This document shows positions 50,611 through 60,022 of a stretch of DNA of 64,000 nucleotides, piece by piece (the first letter of the stretch is position 1; every line of letters begins with the position of its first letter). The translations under genes and the position numbers were made by a program. Below the pieces are notes generated by a model that saw only the letters and a list, made by a program, of their open reading frames with translations, did not search any database and was not told the origin of the DNA. Origin of the DNA: Oceanihabitans iliipiscarium (GTDB lineage: Bacteria; Bacteroidota; Bacteroidia; Flavobacteriales; Flavobacteriaceae); the NCBI RefSeq assembly GCF_042686125.1, contig NZ_JBHUOV010000001.1, forward strand, positions 1 through 64,000, written 5' to 3'.

Positions 50611-52563
50611 TACGCGGTTAAGCTTTCTTGACAACAACATCTTTAAACTGGAATAGTCCTTTACTTCTTCTAAAACATTTTTATTGACATCAGACTTGTT
50701 TTCAAGAGTTTCTTGTTTAAATTCTGAAACCTTTTGCTCAATTAAAAAACAGCGTAAACTTAAAATAGTTTCACTAACCAGTTGAGAAATTGATTGGCTT
50801 TTATCTTTTGGGAAAATATTTTTACTATGCCAATTAGACAAACTATGGCGCTCGTCTTCCATTAAAATAGTTGTAATTTCATTGGCCATTTCTGGCTCAA
50901 CAGTATTAACAAATTGCTCAACAGCAAAATCTGGGTTTTGATTCAAGGTATCAATTATAGTATAATACAAATTTTTAAAGTGCGAATCTGTGAACTCCAT
51001 TTCATCCTCTTGTAAGTCTAAATACACTTTTTCAAAAACTTTAGCCTGATGTTTAACTGGCTCTAGTATGAGTTCATTTTTATCATTTTCCTTTAAAATC
51101 AAATCTTCAAAATCTTCAGTTTTATTGCCATATAATAGAAGAATTTCAATAATTTTTCGCTCTAATTCATACTGTACATCTACTTTTTTAACAGGTTGCT
51201 GATGTTTGATGACTTGAAAGGCTTTCTGTTCTTGCTTATACGATTGATTTGATGACTGATTCTCCTTTTTATCGATTTGAGCCAAAGTACTAAACAATAC
51301 AGCCTCACTAATATCCATGATTTTAGAACACTCCTGAATGTATATTTCCTTTTTAATACGATCAGGTATTTTAGCAATACTGTTTACAATATCTCTAATG
51401 GTTTCAGCCTTCTTAATAGGATCATTTTTAGAATCCTCAAATAATACTGAAGCCTTAAACTGAATAAAATCTTGTGCATGAGTTTCCAGATATAAACTAA
51501 GTTCTTCTAAGGTATTTTGCTTTGCAAAACTATCTGGATCTTCACCTTCAGGAAACGAACACACCTTCACATTCATGCCTTGTTCTAAGATTAAATCAAT
51601 ACCTCGAAGAGACGCTCGTAAACCAGCAGCATCACCATCAAACAATACAGTAATGTTTTTTGTAAGCCTATTAATCAATCTGATTTGTTCTGGTGTTAAA
51701 GCAGTTCCTGACGAAGACACCACATTATGAATACCTGTTTGGTGAAACTGAATGACATCAGTATAACCTTCAACTAAATAACAATTATCTTCTTTAGCTA
51801 TACTTTTCTTAGCTTGATAAATTCCATAAAGCACTTTACTCTTATGGTAAATATCACTTTCTGGTGAATTTAGATATTTGGCTGCTTTTTTATCGTTAAT
51901 TAAAATCCGACCTCCAAATCCTAATACACGTCCACTCATACTTTGTATTGGAAACATGACACGACCTTTAAATCGATCAAAACGTTTTTCTCCTTTTACA
52001 ATGGTGAGTCCTGTTTTTTCTAAATATTCTAATTTATAGGCTTGCTTTAAAGCTTCGTCTGTAAAGGCTTGCCACTCATCAAGGGAGTAGCCTAAACCAA
52101 ACTTCTTTATCGTTTCATCTGTAAAACCACGTTCTTTAAAATAACTTAAACCAATGGACTTTCCTTGATCTGTTTTCAACATGGTATTTTGAAAATAGGT
52201 GTTTGCAAATTCACTCACTAAATAAAGACTTTCGCGCTCATTAGCTTGTTCTTTTTGCTCGTTGGTTTGTAAGGTTTCTTCTATTTCAATATTGTACTTT
52301 TTAGCTAAATACTTTATGGCTTCTGGATAGGTAAAATGCTCGTGTTCCATTAAAAAAGCAACTACATTTCCGCCTTTACCACTTGAAAAATCTTTCCATA
52401 TTTGCTTTACTGGCGAGACCATAAAACTTGGTGTACGCTCGTCACTAAAAGGACTCAGCCCTTTAAAATTACTTCCTGATTTTTTAAGATGCACAAAATC
52501 ACCAATAACTTCCTCTAATCGGGAAGTTTCAAAAACTTGGTCTATGGTGGATTTTGATATCAA
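50605..52563 (-). CDS. dnaG: DNA primase without the usual zinc ligands
   Basis: 652 residues. The N-terminal domain aligns to the CHC2 zinc domain but its four ligands are replaced: CPFH is SPFS (residues 37-40) and YHCFGCG is WKDFSSG (56-62). The TOPRIM core is intact (VEGYTDVIQ, SSGTALTPEQ, FDGDAAGLRAS, PEGEDPDSF), as is the RNA-polymerase basic domain (GFTDETIKKFGLGY, FKGRVMFPI, GFGGRIL). The C-terminal helicase-interacting region (about 440-650) is divergent. It makes primers for replication. It overlaps the response-regulator gene by 6 nt, convergent. Confidence 0.95.
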   Translation of the reverse strand: MISKSTIDQVFETSRLEEVIGDFVHLKKSGSNFKGLSPFSDERTPSFMVSPVKQIWKDFSSGKGGNVVAFLMEHEHFTYPEAIKYLAKKYNIEIEETLQTNEQKEQANERESLYLVSEFANTYFQNTMLKTDQGKSIGLSYFKERGFTDETIKKFGLGYSLDEWQAFTDEALKQAYKLEYLEKTGLTIVKGEKRFDRFKGRVMFPIQSMSGRVLGFGGRILINDKKAAKYLNSPESDIYHKSKVLYGIYQAKKSIAKEDNCYLVEGYTDVIQFHQTGIHNVVSSSGTALTPEQIRLINRLTKNITVLFDGDAAGLRASLRGIDLILEQGMNVKVCSFPEGEDPDSFAKQNTLEELSLYLETHAQDFIQFKASVLFEDSKNDPIKKAETIRDIVNSIAKIPDRIKKEIYIQECSKIMDISEAVLFSTLAQIDKKENQSSNQSYKQEQKAFQVIKHQQPVKKVDVQYELERKIIEILLLYGNKTEDFEDLILKENDKNELILEPVKHQAKVFEKVYLDLQEDEMEFTDSHFKNLYYTIIDTLNQNPDFAVEQFVNTVEPEMANEITTILMEDERHSLSNWHSKNIFPKDKSQSISQLVSETILSLRCFLIEQKVSEFKQETLENKSDVNKNVLEEVKDYSSLKMLLSRKLNRVL

Positions 52564-52696
52564 GAATTATAAATTTTAAGCTTAAAGATAAGCGAATTAC
52601 AAATGTAAGCTAATCTTATGGTTTTTTAAATCGTAATTGTTTAACTTTATTAGAAATAATAACATTCTTATGTATTAATTCAATGTCAACTAAATA

Positions 52697-53527
52697 ATGA
52701 AAACTACAATTAAAATCTTAATCTTCTTTTTAATCGCATATTCTAATATAAATGCTCAAGAAGTAGATATAAGAAATGAAAAAATTAGCATCAATGGTAT
52801 TGAGGTATTTGATTGTAAAATTGATGTCGCGAAAGGTTGGTTGAGTATTTATGACTCGAAAACCAAAGAAGAATTAATCTATATTGAAGAATCAACTAAT
52901 GGTACTGATGAAATTTATGATGATGATTACATTATTTATAAATTCTTAAAACAAGATGTTAGTGTTGAAATGTTGGGTTACTCTTTCTGGGTCGATTACA
53001 TCAAATTCTTATTAAAAAATAAAGTTATAGATGAAAAAGGAATTCTAAACGATTCTGAAATTGAACTTTTCAAAACAATATATCACGAACGTATTACTGA
53101 AAAACAAAAAATGACTGAGGCTTCTAATGACCAGCAGCTTCAAACTGAATTTAATGTGATGTCTAATATTAAATTAGAGAAATGCAAGAAGTATAAAGAT
53201 AAAAAGAAATTTAAACGTTTAAAAAACAACATCTATGAAGATTTAAGCGATTCAGAAAAAAACAGATATAGAATGACTATTTCGTACGAATTAGAATCAA
53301 ACGAAAACAATGTATATCCTCTTGAAGATTTGCTTAACAAATACTATTTGTATGTTTCAGACTTTTTGGAATCTGAAAACGATTCAAAATCAAACACGTT
53401 TAAACTAGAACTTGGAGGTGAGCTTAAAGATTTAAAAGAAGCTCAGGCTATCATCGGAAAAAAAGTTTTCAATCGTGAATACCTAGATGAAAATGGACAA
53501 GTTAGAGTCCAATTAATAATTGAATGA
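52697..53527 (+). CDS. Secreted protein, unknown function
   Basis: 276 residues. A signal peptide (MKTTIKILIFFLIAYSNINAQ) is followed by a beta-rich N-terminal region (ISINGIEVFDCKIDVAKGWLSIYD), a charged helical middle with many K/E/D, and a C-terminal unit ending FNREYLDENGQVRVQLIIE. No known domain is recognisable. It stands alone, with a bidirectional terminator downstream. Periplasmic location is likely. Confidence 0.65.
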   Translation: MKTTIKILIFFLIAYSNINAQEVDIRNEKISINGIEVFDCKIDVAKGWLSIYDSKTKEELIYIEESTNGTDEIYDDDYIIYKFLKQDVSVEMLGYSFWVDYIKFLLKNKVIDEKGILNDSEIELFKTIYHERITEKQKMTEASNDQQLQTEFNVMSNIKLEKCKKYKDKKKFKRLKNNIYEDLSDSEKNRYRMTISYELESNENNVYPLEDLLNKYYLYVSDFLESENDSKSNTFKLELGGELKDLKEAQAIIGKKVFNREYLDENGQVRVQLIIE

Positions 53528-53563
53528 GATAATTTATTACAACACTATTCAAATACAAAAACA

Positions 53564-53596
53564 ATAAAAAGCACCAATAAATGGTGCTTTTTATTA
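53564..53596. terminator. Bidirectional terminator
   Basis: AAAAAGCACCA and TGGTGCTTTTT form an 11-bp stem around ATAAA. It separates the convergent genes at 52697-53527 and 53622-54701. Confidence 0.85.
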
Positions 53597-53621
53597 AATA
53601 ACTAATTCTAAAAAATTAACA

Positions 53622-54701
53622 CTAGTCTAAATCAAATCTCAAGCCTAAAGAAATATTGTTTTGATCTATAGTTTGGTCTTTAAATAGTGGTGACAAATCA
53701 TACTTAGCATACAAAGCAATATTACCAAAAGACACATAACTACTAAGTCCATATACAAAAGGGGTTGTATTTAAGTCCCTTTCTTTATCCTTTTCTCTAT
53801 CGCCATCTAACTTATATTTTACTTTATGCATTGATGCTATATTAACACCTGCATAACCACCAATACCAATTTTAAACTGATTAAATGTTGAGTATCTAAA
53901 ATAAGTGTCGCGGACAATTTTTTTAGATGGTCCAAATTCAAAATGAATTGGCACTACTAAATTAGTGGTTCTAAACTTCGATTTTTTCAAATCTAAAGGA
54001 CTCTCTTCAAGAGACACCTCACCATCTGTTTCGGTAAGAATTTGATTGTCTTTTATATTTAGTTTATTCCATTGCACAGAAACACCATATTTTACACGAA
54101 CAGCATTAGTATTCTTAAGTAAACGCGTTTTCCATGCCCAACCTAGTTCAACAAATCCTGATCCTCCAATTTTATATGGTGAATCGCTTAAAGATTGACC
54201 TTCAATAATAGCGTTGTTAAATCCTATTGCGAAAACTAAATCGCTAGACGTACGCCGATCATATATTTTTGGTATAGACTTATTTTCTGGGCCAATGTAA
54301 ATTCCACCTTTATCAAATTCATAAGAGTCTTCCCCTTTTCCAATTTGAATTTTAAAACCGTCTAAATTAGCACCAACCTCAGATGTCACCTCTTCATTTC
54401 GCTCTAATAATGCAATCTTATTATCGATAATAGCAATACGATTTTCAATATTTAAAGCACGCTTTTTGGCTTCCGCTTGCTTTAACGTTTCAGCTTCTTC
54501 GTTCGTGATGTCTCCATTATCAAGCCTAGCATTTATATCCTCAACAGCTTCTTTTAAAAACTCTTTTTCTTCTGTTTTAACACGTTCTTTTGTCGCTTCT
54601 AAGGCTTCAATCTTTAAACTATTTGGGTTGTCTTGCGCTGAGACAAATTGTGTTGCGCACACTAAAATAATACCGATGACGTATTTTGCTAATGTTCTCA
54701 T
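53622..54701 (-). CDS. Putative outer-membrane beta-barrel protein
   Basis: 359 residues from ATG at 54701. A signal peptide (MRTLAKYVIGIILVCATQFVSAQ) is followed by a charged helical or coiled-coil region (about 28-105, rich in E, K, A, with EEAETLKQAEAKKRALN), then a beta-rich region (about 135-359) with alternating strands ending ISLGLRFDLD, as in PorT-like outer-membrane barrels. The open frame extends to 54785, which would hide the signal peptide. It is the third gene after the sigma factor and the putative anti-sigma, and is likely their target or partner. Confidence 0.7.
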   Translation of the reverse strand: MRTLAKYVIGIILVCATQFVSAQDNPNSLKIEALEATKERVKTEEKEFLKEAVEDINARLDNGDITNEEAETLKQAEAKKRALNIENRIAIIDNKIALLERNEEVTSEVGANLDGFKIQIGKGEDSYEFDKGGIYIGPENKSIPKIYDRRTSSDLVFAIGFNNAIIEGQSLSDSPYKIGGSGFVELGWAWKTRLLKNTNAVRVKYGVSVQWNKLNIKDNQILTETDGEVSLEESPLDLKKSKFRTTNLVVPIHFEFGPSKKIVRDTYFRYSTFNQFKIGIGGYAGVNIASMHKVKYKLDGDREKDKERDLNTTPFVYGLSSYVSFGNIALYAKYDLSPLFKDQTIDQNNISLGLRFDLD

Positions 54702-54732
54702 TTTTGTTCGTTTTTTAATTGATGAATTTTTG

Positions 54733-55497
54733 TTAATTATTTCTATTGGCAACTGCTGTTTTTGCAGTCTTAAAATTTTTCTCAATCACTTTAAATAATT
54801 GACCTCTTAATGAAGGTGGCATTTCAGTTTCTACATCTTCAAGTAAAGCATTGGCATCTATAGAAATACTATTTAAAGTCCCATTATTTAGTTGAATGTC
54901 TTTTTTTGCAGCATTTAACAAGGCCTCTATTTTTAAATCTGATGTTTCTGAAGCAGCGATAAGTGTGTCCTTATTTTCTGAAGGGTTTATTACAGGTGTA
55001 ACCGTTGCAACATCTTCTCCTTTAAAATTGATGGATGCTTTTGTTTCTGCTGGTATTTTCTCGGTGTTTTTGGTTACAGCAACCTTTTGAGTAAGATCTT
55101 GTTTTACAATATGATTTTTTGTTCTAGTTGTATTAGAAGCAGGCTTATTAAACTTAAGATCTACAGAAATTTCTTCTGGGTTTTCTTCAACAACTTTAGG
55201 TGTTTCTTCAAGTGATAAAGAAGGTTTTGCTCGATTATTTAGCGTATCGCTTTCAGATTCCACTAGTATTGGAGTCCCATAATCATTCGTTTTATTTAAG
55301 CTTACAAACTGTTGAAAAACAAATAAAAGTCCGATAATACATGCGGCAATTCCAAACCACCAGAACTTATTTTTCTGACGTTTTTTAGCTTCAACGTTTA
55401 ATTTCTGTTCTAAGTTTTGCCAAGCATTTGCAGATGGCTGAAGTGAACGCTGTTCTAGTTTTTCTTTTATGTTTTCTTCAAATTTAATTGGTGCCAT
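54733..55497 (-). CDS. Putative anti-sigma factor, single membrane span
   Basis: 254 residues. A short cytosolic N-terminus (IKEKLEQRSLQPSANAWQNLEQKL, an anti-sigma-like helix) is followed by one membrane helix (about 44-64) and a long, disordered, Thr/Asn/Glu-rich periplasmic region. The C-terminus has the amphipathic PPSLRGQLFKVIEKNFKT. Its start overlaps the sigma-factor end by 14 nt. No conserved anti-sigma motif (RskA or FecR) is visible, so the call rests on operon position and topology. Confidence 0.65.
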   Translation of the reverse strand: MAPIKFEENIKEKLEQRSLQPSANAWQNLEQKLNVEAKKRQKNKFWWFGIAACIIGLLFVFQQFVSLNKTNDYGTPILVESESDTLNNRAKPSLSLEETPKVVEENPEEISVDLKFNKPASNTTRTKNHIVKQDLTQKVAVTKNTEKIPAETKASINFKGEDVATVTPVINPSENKDTLIAASETSDLKIEALLNAAKKDIQLNNGTLNSISIDANALLEDVETEMPPSLRGQLFKVIEKNFKTAKTAVANRNN

Positions 55498-56047
55498 AAC
55501 CTGCTTTGTTTAAGTCTTTAATTTTTTGCTGAAGTACTCTTCGCGCTTTAAATAATTGTGATTTAGAAGTGCTTTCTGAAATATCTAAAATCTTAGCTAT
55601 TTCTTGGTGCTTATAGCCTTCAATGGCATACATGATAAAAACTATTTTATAGCCTTCAGGTAAATCATCGATGAGTTGTTGAATCTCGGCAACTTCAATA
55701 TTGGTTTGAATATTATTAGAGTGGTTCACCTCATCTTCTATATCATCTGAAGAAAATTCAATTTGTTTTTTCTGTCTTAAAAATGAAATAGATTCTCTAA
55801 CCATGATACGCCTAATCCATCCTTCAAAACTGCCTTCGTTTTTAAAACTGCCTAAATTTTGAAACACCTTAAAAAAACCGTTCAGCATGGCTTCTTCTGC
55901 AAACTGTGTATCTTTAATATAGTAACGACAAACACTCAACATTTTTGGCGCATGCAACTGAAATAATACGTGTTGTGCTTCACGATTATTCTTTATTGCT
56001 TTTTTTATAAGCAATGATTCATTTTTATACAGTTGAATGACTTTCAA
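55484..56047 (-). CDS. ECF-type RNA polymerase sigma factor
   Basis: 187 residues. Region 2 (about 20-85) shows VCRYYIKDTQFAEEAMLNGFFKVFQNLGSFKNEGSFEGWIRRIMVRESISF. Region 4 (about 120-175) has LIDDLPEGYKIVFIMYAIEGYKHQEIAKILDISESTSKSQLFKAR, the recognition helix. No region 3, typical for ECF factors. It is coupled to the putative anti-sigma gene. Target genes probably include the third gene of the operon. Confidence 0.92.
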   Translation of the reverse strand: MKVIQLYKNESLLIKKAIKNNREAQHVLFQLHAPKMLSVCRYYIKDTQFAEEAMLNGFFKVFQNLGSFKNEGSFEGWIRRIMVRESISFLRQKKQIEFSSDDIEDEVNHSNNIQTNIEVAEIQQLIDDLPEGYKIVFIMYAIEGYKHQEIAKILDISESTSKSQLFKARRVLQQKIKDLNKAGYGTN

Positions 56048-56111
56048 AAATCAGTAAGTTTTGCTTTCTATTTATATAGACGCAATAATTGTACAAATAG
56101 TTGCCTGAGGA

Positions 56112-57089
56112 TTATTTTTTTCTTTCAATAACATAATTCACCATTAATTCTAGTGAGTTTTTATATTGAGATTCTGGATAGTCTTTTAGAATATTTAGTG
56201 CTTCATCTTGAAATTCTTTCATTTTAGAAACTGCATATTCTAATCCGCCTCTATCTTTAACAAAGGTGATGACTTCTTTTACACGTTTTTGATTTTTGTT
56301 ATGATTTTTTATAGAATTGATTAACCACTTCTTTTCTTTTGGTGTAACATGATTTAAAACATGGATTAAAGGCAGAGTCATTTTTTGCTCTTTGATATCA
56401 ATTCCTGTAGGTTTTCCTATTTTTTCCTGACCATAATCAAACAAATCATCTTTAATTTGAAAGGCCATTCCAATTAATTCACCAAACCTACGCATGGTTT
56501 CTACATCTGAAGATTCAGGTTTTACAGAAGCTGCGCCTAGGCTACAGCAAGCCGCAATTAAAGTGGCTGTTTTTTGACGTATAATTTCGTAATAGACGTC
56601 TTCGGTAATGTCTAGTTTTCTTGCCTTTTCAATTTGAAGTAGCTCACCTTCACTCATTTCTCGAACTGCGATAGAAATAATTTTAAGCAGATCAAAATCG
56701 TTATTATCTATAGAAAGTAATAAGCCTTTAGAAAGCAGATAGTCTCCAACAAGAACAGCAATTTTATTTTTCCAAAGGGCATTTATAGAAAAGAATCCTC
56801 GACGTCGATTACTTTCATCAACCACATCATCATGGACTAATGTTGCTGTATGAATGAGTTCAATAACGGAAGCGCCACGATAAGTGCGTTCGCTAGTCTC
56901 ACCATTAGACACCATTTTAGCGACAAGAAACACAAACATTGGTCGCATTTGCTTGCCTTTTCTATTAACAATATAATGTGTAATTCTATTTAAAAGAGCC
57001 ACTTTAGAAGACATAGACAATTGAAACTTTTGTTCAAAAAGTTCCATTTCAAAATCAATGGGCTGTTTTATTTGTTCTACAATTTTCAA
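56112..57089 (-). CDS. Polyprenyl diphosphate synthase
   Basis: 325 residues. First Asp-rich motif LVHDDVVDESNRRRG (about 80-95), second motif KDDLFDYGQEKIGKPTGIDI (about 215-235), and KGKQMRPMFVFLVAKM (N-terminal FQPP-type region). It condenses isopentenyl diphosphate units to long-chain prenyl diphosphates, probably for menaquinone side chains (octaprenyl-type), or undecaprenyl precursors. It stands alone between the sigma-factor gene and the large fusion gene. Confidence 0.9.
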   Translation of the reverse strand: MKIVEQIKQPIDFEMELFEQKFQLSMSSKVALLNRITHYIVNRKGKQMRPMFVFLVAKMVSNGETSERTYRGASVIELIHTATLVHDDVVDESNRRRGFFSINALWKNKIAVLVGDYLLSKGLLLSIDNNDFDLLKIISIAVREMSEGELLQIEKARKLDITEDVYYEIIRQKTATLIAACCSLGAASVKPESSDVETMRRFGELIGMAFQIKDDLFDYGQEKIGKPTGIDIKEQKMTLPLIHVLNHVTPKEKKWLINSIKNHNKNQKRVKEVITFVKDRGGLEYAVSKMKEFQDEALNILKDYPESQYKNSLELMVNYVIERKK

Positions 57090-57161
57090 ATAAGATAAGC
57101 TAAAAATAGAGCAACAAAACTACTAAAAATGGGTGTGAAACACTATTATTATTTTGTCTGT

Positions 57162-59765
57162 CTATGATTTATTTCTATATAACGATTTATCTACACATTT
57201 AGACATTGCGCTTGTATTCATATCGAGACCAACAAATGAAACCACCTTATCTATAACCTCTGAAGTCTGATTAAGTACATCTTTATAATTTATATAAATA
57301 ATTTCAACTCCTGGCTCTTTGTTTTTCCAAAGTTCTACCTTTTCTAAATGCTTATTATAGGCTTCATATAATTTAACTGGTAAGACATCAGGGTTTTTAC
57401 CAATCATTTTTTGTTGCGATTTAATAACTTCAGTTAAATCTCTTGTCATAAAAATGACTTTATACCTATACTTTGGATCTAAGAATTTTAGTAAAGGAGC
57501 AACGACTTTAACAGATTTATTTTGAGCTTGTTCAAGCCAAGAATTGTCTTTATGAATAGCCATAACTGGATCAAACTCGTAATATCCTTTTGGATTAGAT
57601 TCGTCTGGTTTTCTATTATCATCTGTTAATACTTCTACACCTCCTTTATGAAGCATTTGCATCATTACAGAAGTCCCAGAACGAGGCAAGCCAGAAACTA
57701 TCACAATTTGATCTTTTCTGTGCTTATATTCTGCTTTATCAACAAATTCGTTAGTACCAATAAGCTTTTCTTCAATATTCTCTATCGCCTTTTCAGCTCG
57801 TTTGTGTTCCACTGGTTTTAACTTAGAAGCAGTTTCATAAGCTATTTTAGCATTTTCTAAATCACCTAATTTCTCAAGAGCTTCTCCTAATACATAATGC
57901 GCTTCTGGATAATATTTCACCAATTCAATAGCAGTTAAAGCGTGTTCTGCAGCTTCTTCATATTCGTTTAAACGCATTAAGACTGCAGCCATAGCTTGGT
58001 GGAATTTAGCACGATCTATTTCAAACTCTAGTGCTTTTTCAAAAGACGCTTTAGCCTCTTTAAATTGATCTAATTGCACATGAATTTTACCTATTTGATA
58101 CCAAACCTCAGCATTTGGCTTCCTGTTTTTAGCAATTTGAAGCAATTTTAAAGCTTTATGAACTTGACCTTTACTCACTAAAATTTTTGCTTCAGCGAAA
58201 TAAGTGTTGATTTCAAATTTTTTATCTAAAGTCCTTAGTTGATATAAATACTTTTCAGCGTTTTCAAACTGACTTTGGTTTAATGCTATAGTCAGTAAAT
58301 CCATATAATAAGGAATAATATCTATCACAGAATCACCAACTTTAAAGCCTTGTTTCGTTAAACTTTCAGCATTTTTACCTTCAAAATCACTTTCTTGATA
58401 TTTAGGATAAACGTCATGTATTAATTCTAATAAGATTTCTTTAGAGCTCTCAAAATCCTTTTTACCTAAAAACACTCTTGCCAAATTATGTTTTAAATCA
58501 CATTTAGTTTTTAAAATAGCGATTTCTATTTTCTCATCTGGTTTTTGAATATAACCTAATTCTACTAACTGTTGTAAGGTTTCTTCATCATCTAAGGCAT
58601 TAGGTTCATCTACATTTTCTAGTTGCCCAAAATCGCCTTCAACAGTTTCCCAACTTTCAATATAGCGAGGTTGGTTTGATTTTTTAAAAATATCAAGAGC
58701 CACTTTCCCATCCATATCCTCACCAATAGGTAAGTTAAACATATGCAATAGCGTTGGTGCAATATCTATTAAACTCAATCCAAACACTTTTTCGTTTTGT
58801 TTTATATTAGGTCCAGCAGCAACAAAAATTCCAAATTGGCGATGTTCTAAAGCTGGAGCCGCAGGATATTTAGGCATTTTTAAAATACGTTTATAACCAG
58901 ACTCAAAACCATGATCAGACATCACTATAATTGTAGTATCATCATCAACCAACTGCATCGTACGCTCTAACATCATGTCCTGAATTTTATATGCACTAAT
59001 CACAGCATCTTTATAAATATCAAATAAATGTTGTGGAACTGCATTTAATTTTGGTGGATGAAATTTCATAAAAGCATGGCAAAAATGATCTATTAAATCA
59101 TAATAAACAGCCATAAAATCCCATTCGGTAGTTCGCAGTAAGTTAGTTGCTGCAGCATGTACTGAAGTATTCTCTGCTAATATTCTTGCAAAAGAAGAAA
59201 GCCCTCTATCATTGTCTTGGTCTATTTCTGAAGCTTTGGGAATACAAGGCAGAATATGCGCTTCGGTTACTTCATAAGGAAACATTCTTAAATCACTTAA
59301 GCCTTTTGAAAGTGATTTTGGATGTATTGTCCCTTCTAATAAAGGACTCTTTTTTTTAGGGTCTGCGCTTACCTTTTGAAATTTATCTGAAACGACAACT
59401 CCGTTTATAGGTTCGGCTGGATAGCTTGGCCACCAACCAACTAAATTGCTTTTAAATCCTTTATGATGTAGAATATTCCAAACGGCTTTAACTTTTCTAG
59501 AATTTGCAGTTACTGGGCGAATTCCATTCTTGTTTGGCATAAGCTCTATAAACCCTAACACACCATGTTTATCTGGAGTTTTTCCCGTAGCTACAGAAGA
59601 CCAAAGCATAGGTGAATAAGGAGGATTCATAGTACTCATATTACCATAAACCCCCTTACTAATTAACTTTTTGAGTGCAGGCATTTCTCCTTTAGCAATT
59701 AAAGGCCAAATTGTTTTCCAATCAGCGGCATCCCAACCAATTAATAGTACTTTATTTTTTTTCAT
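57162..59765 (-). CDS. AlkP-superfamily phosphodiesterase - TPR - sulfotransferase fusion
   Basis: 867 residues, three modules. (1) Residues 1-420: alkaline-phosphatase/type I phosphodiesterase fold with metal residues in LLIGWDAAD (Asp12), VMSDHGFESG and HRQFG; Ser51 in PPYSPMLW stands where many members have Thr as nucleophile. (2) About 430-670: TPR array (ARVFLGKKDFESSKEILLEL, AEVWYQIGKIHVQLDQFKEAKASFEKAL). (3) About 680-867: sulfotransferase fold with PAPS-binding GLPRSGTSVM and RDLTEVIKSQQK. No signal peptide or membrane helix. The combination suggests one protein that removes and transfers groups, perhaps on glycans or lipids; the substrates cannot be told. It overlaps a 52-codon gene by 14 nt. 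Confidence 0.8.
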   Translation of the reverse strand: MKKNKVLLIGWDAADWKTIWPLIAKGEMPALKKLISKGVYGNMSTMNPPYSPMLWSSVATGKTPDKHGVLGFIELMPNKNGIRPVTANSRKVKAVWNILHHKGFKSNLVGWWPSYPAEPINGVVVSDKFQKVSADPKKKSPLLEGTIHPKSLSKGLSDLRMFPYEVTEAHILPCIPKASEIDQDNDRGLSSFARILAENTSVHAAATNLLRTTEWDFMAVYYDLIDHFCHAFMKFHPPKLNAVPQHLFDIYKDAVISAYKIQDMMLERTMQLVDDDTTIIVMSDHGFESGYKRILKMPKYPAAPALEHRQFGIFVAAGPNIKQNEKVFGLSLIDIAPTLLHMFNLPIGEDMDGKVALDIFKKSNQPRYIESWETVEGDFGQLENVDEPNALDDEETLQQLVELGYIQKPDEKIEIAILKTKCDLKHNLARVFLGKKDFESSKEILLELIHDVYPKYQESDFEGKNAESLTKQGFKVGDSVIDIIPYYMDLLTIALNQSQFENAEKYLYQLRTLDKKFEINTYFAEAKILVSKGQVHKALKLLQIAKNRKPNAEVWYQIGKIHVQLDQFKEAKASFEKALEFEIDRAKFHQAMAAVLMRLNEYEEAAEHALTAIELVKYYPEAHYVLGEALEKLGDLENAKIAYETASKLKPVEHKRAEKAIENIEEKLIGTNEFVDKAEYKHRKDQIVIVSGLPRSGTSVMMQMLHKGGVEVLTDDNRKPDESNPKGYYEFDPVMAIHKDNSWLEQAQNKSVKVVAPLLKFLDPKYRYKVIFMTRDLTEVIKSQQKMIGKNPDVLPVKLYEAYNKHLEKVELWKNKEPGVEIIYINYKDVLNQTSEVIDKVVSFVGLDMNTSAMSKCVDKSLYRNKS

Positions 59766-59910
59766 TAGTATTCTTCTCTTCCTTGCTTTTGTTCTTAACT
59801 TCTCGCCAAGCCCTTAAACCAATATCGCCATAAGCCAATAATCCTAATGATCCTTCAACAGTAACTACATAAGGTTGCTTTTCGTTAAGTTCTTTATTAT
59901 CATGAGCCAT
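59752..59910 (-). CDS. Small protein upstream of the fusion gene, 52 residues
   Basis: An ATG at 59910 opens a 52-codon frame ending TAA at 59752-59754, inside the start of the fusion gene (14-nt overlap). The peptide starts MAHDNKELNEKQ, has an uncharged core PYVVTVEGSLGLLAYGDIGLRAW and a basic/acidic tail rich in K, E and N. The overlap and the patterned core favour a real, co-translated gene. No membrane helix or known domain is recognised; the GSLGLLAYGDIGLRAW segment could be a short amphipathic or membrane-associated hairpin. Confidence 0.6.
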   Translation of the reverse strand: MAHDNKELNEKQPYVVTVEGSLGLLAYGDIGLRAWREVKNKSKEEKNTNEKK

Positions 59911-60022
59911 TTTAATTGATTTATTTGTTTTATTAAATTATAATTAATAAATTGATATGTTTTTACATATGAAATGGAGGATTGTAAAACAACAAAACTT
60001 ATGAATTAAAACCTAATTGATT

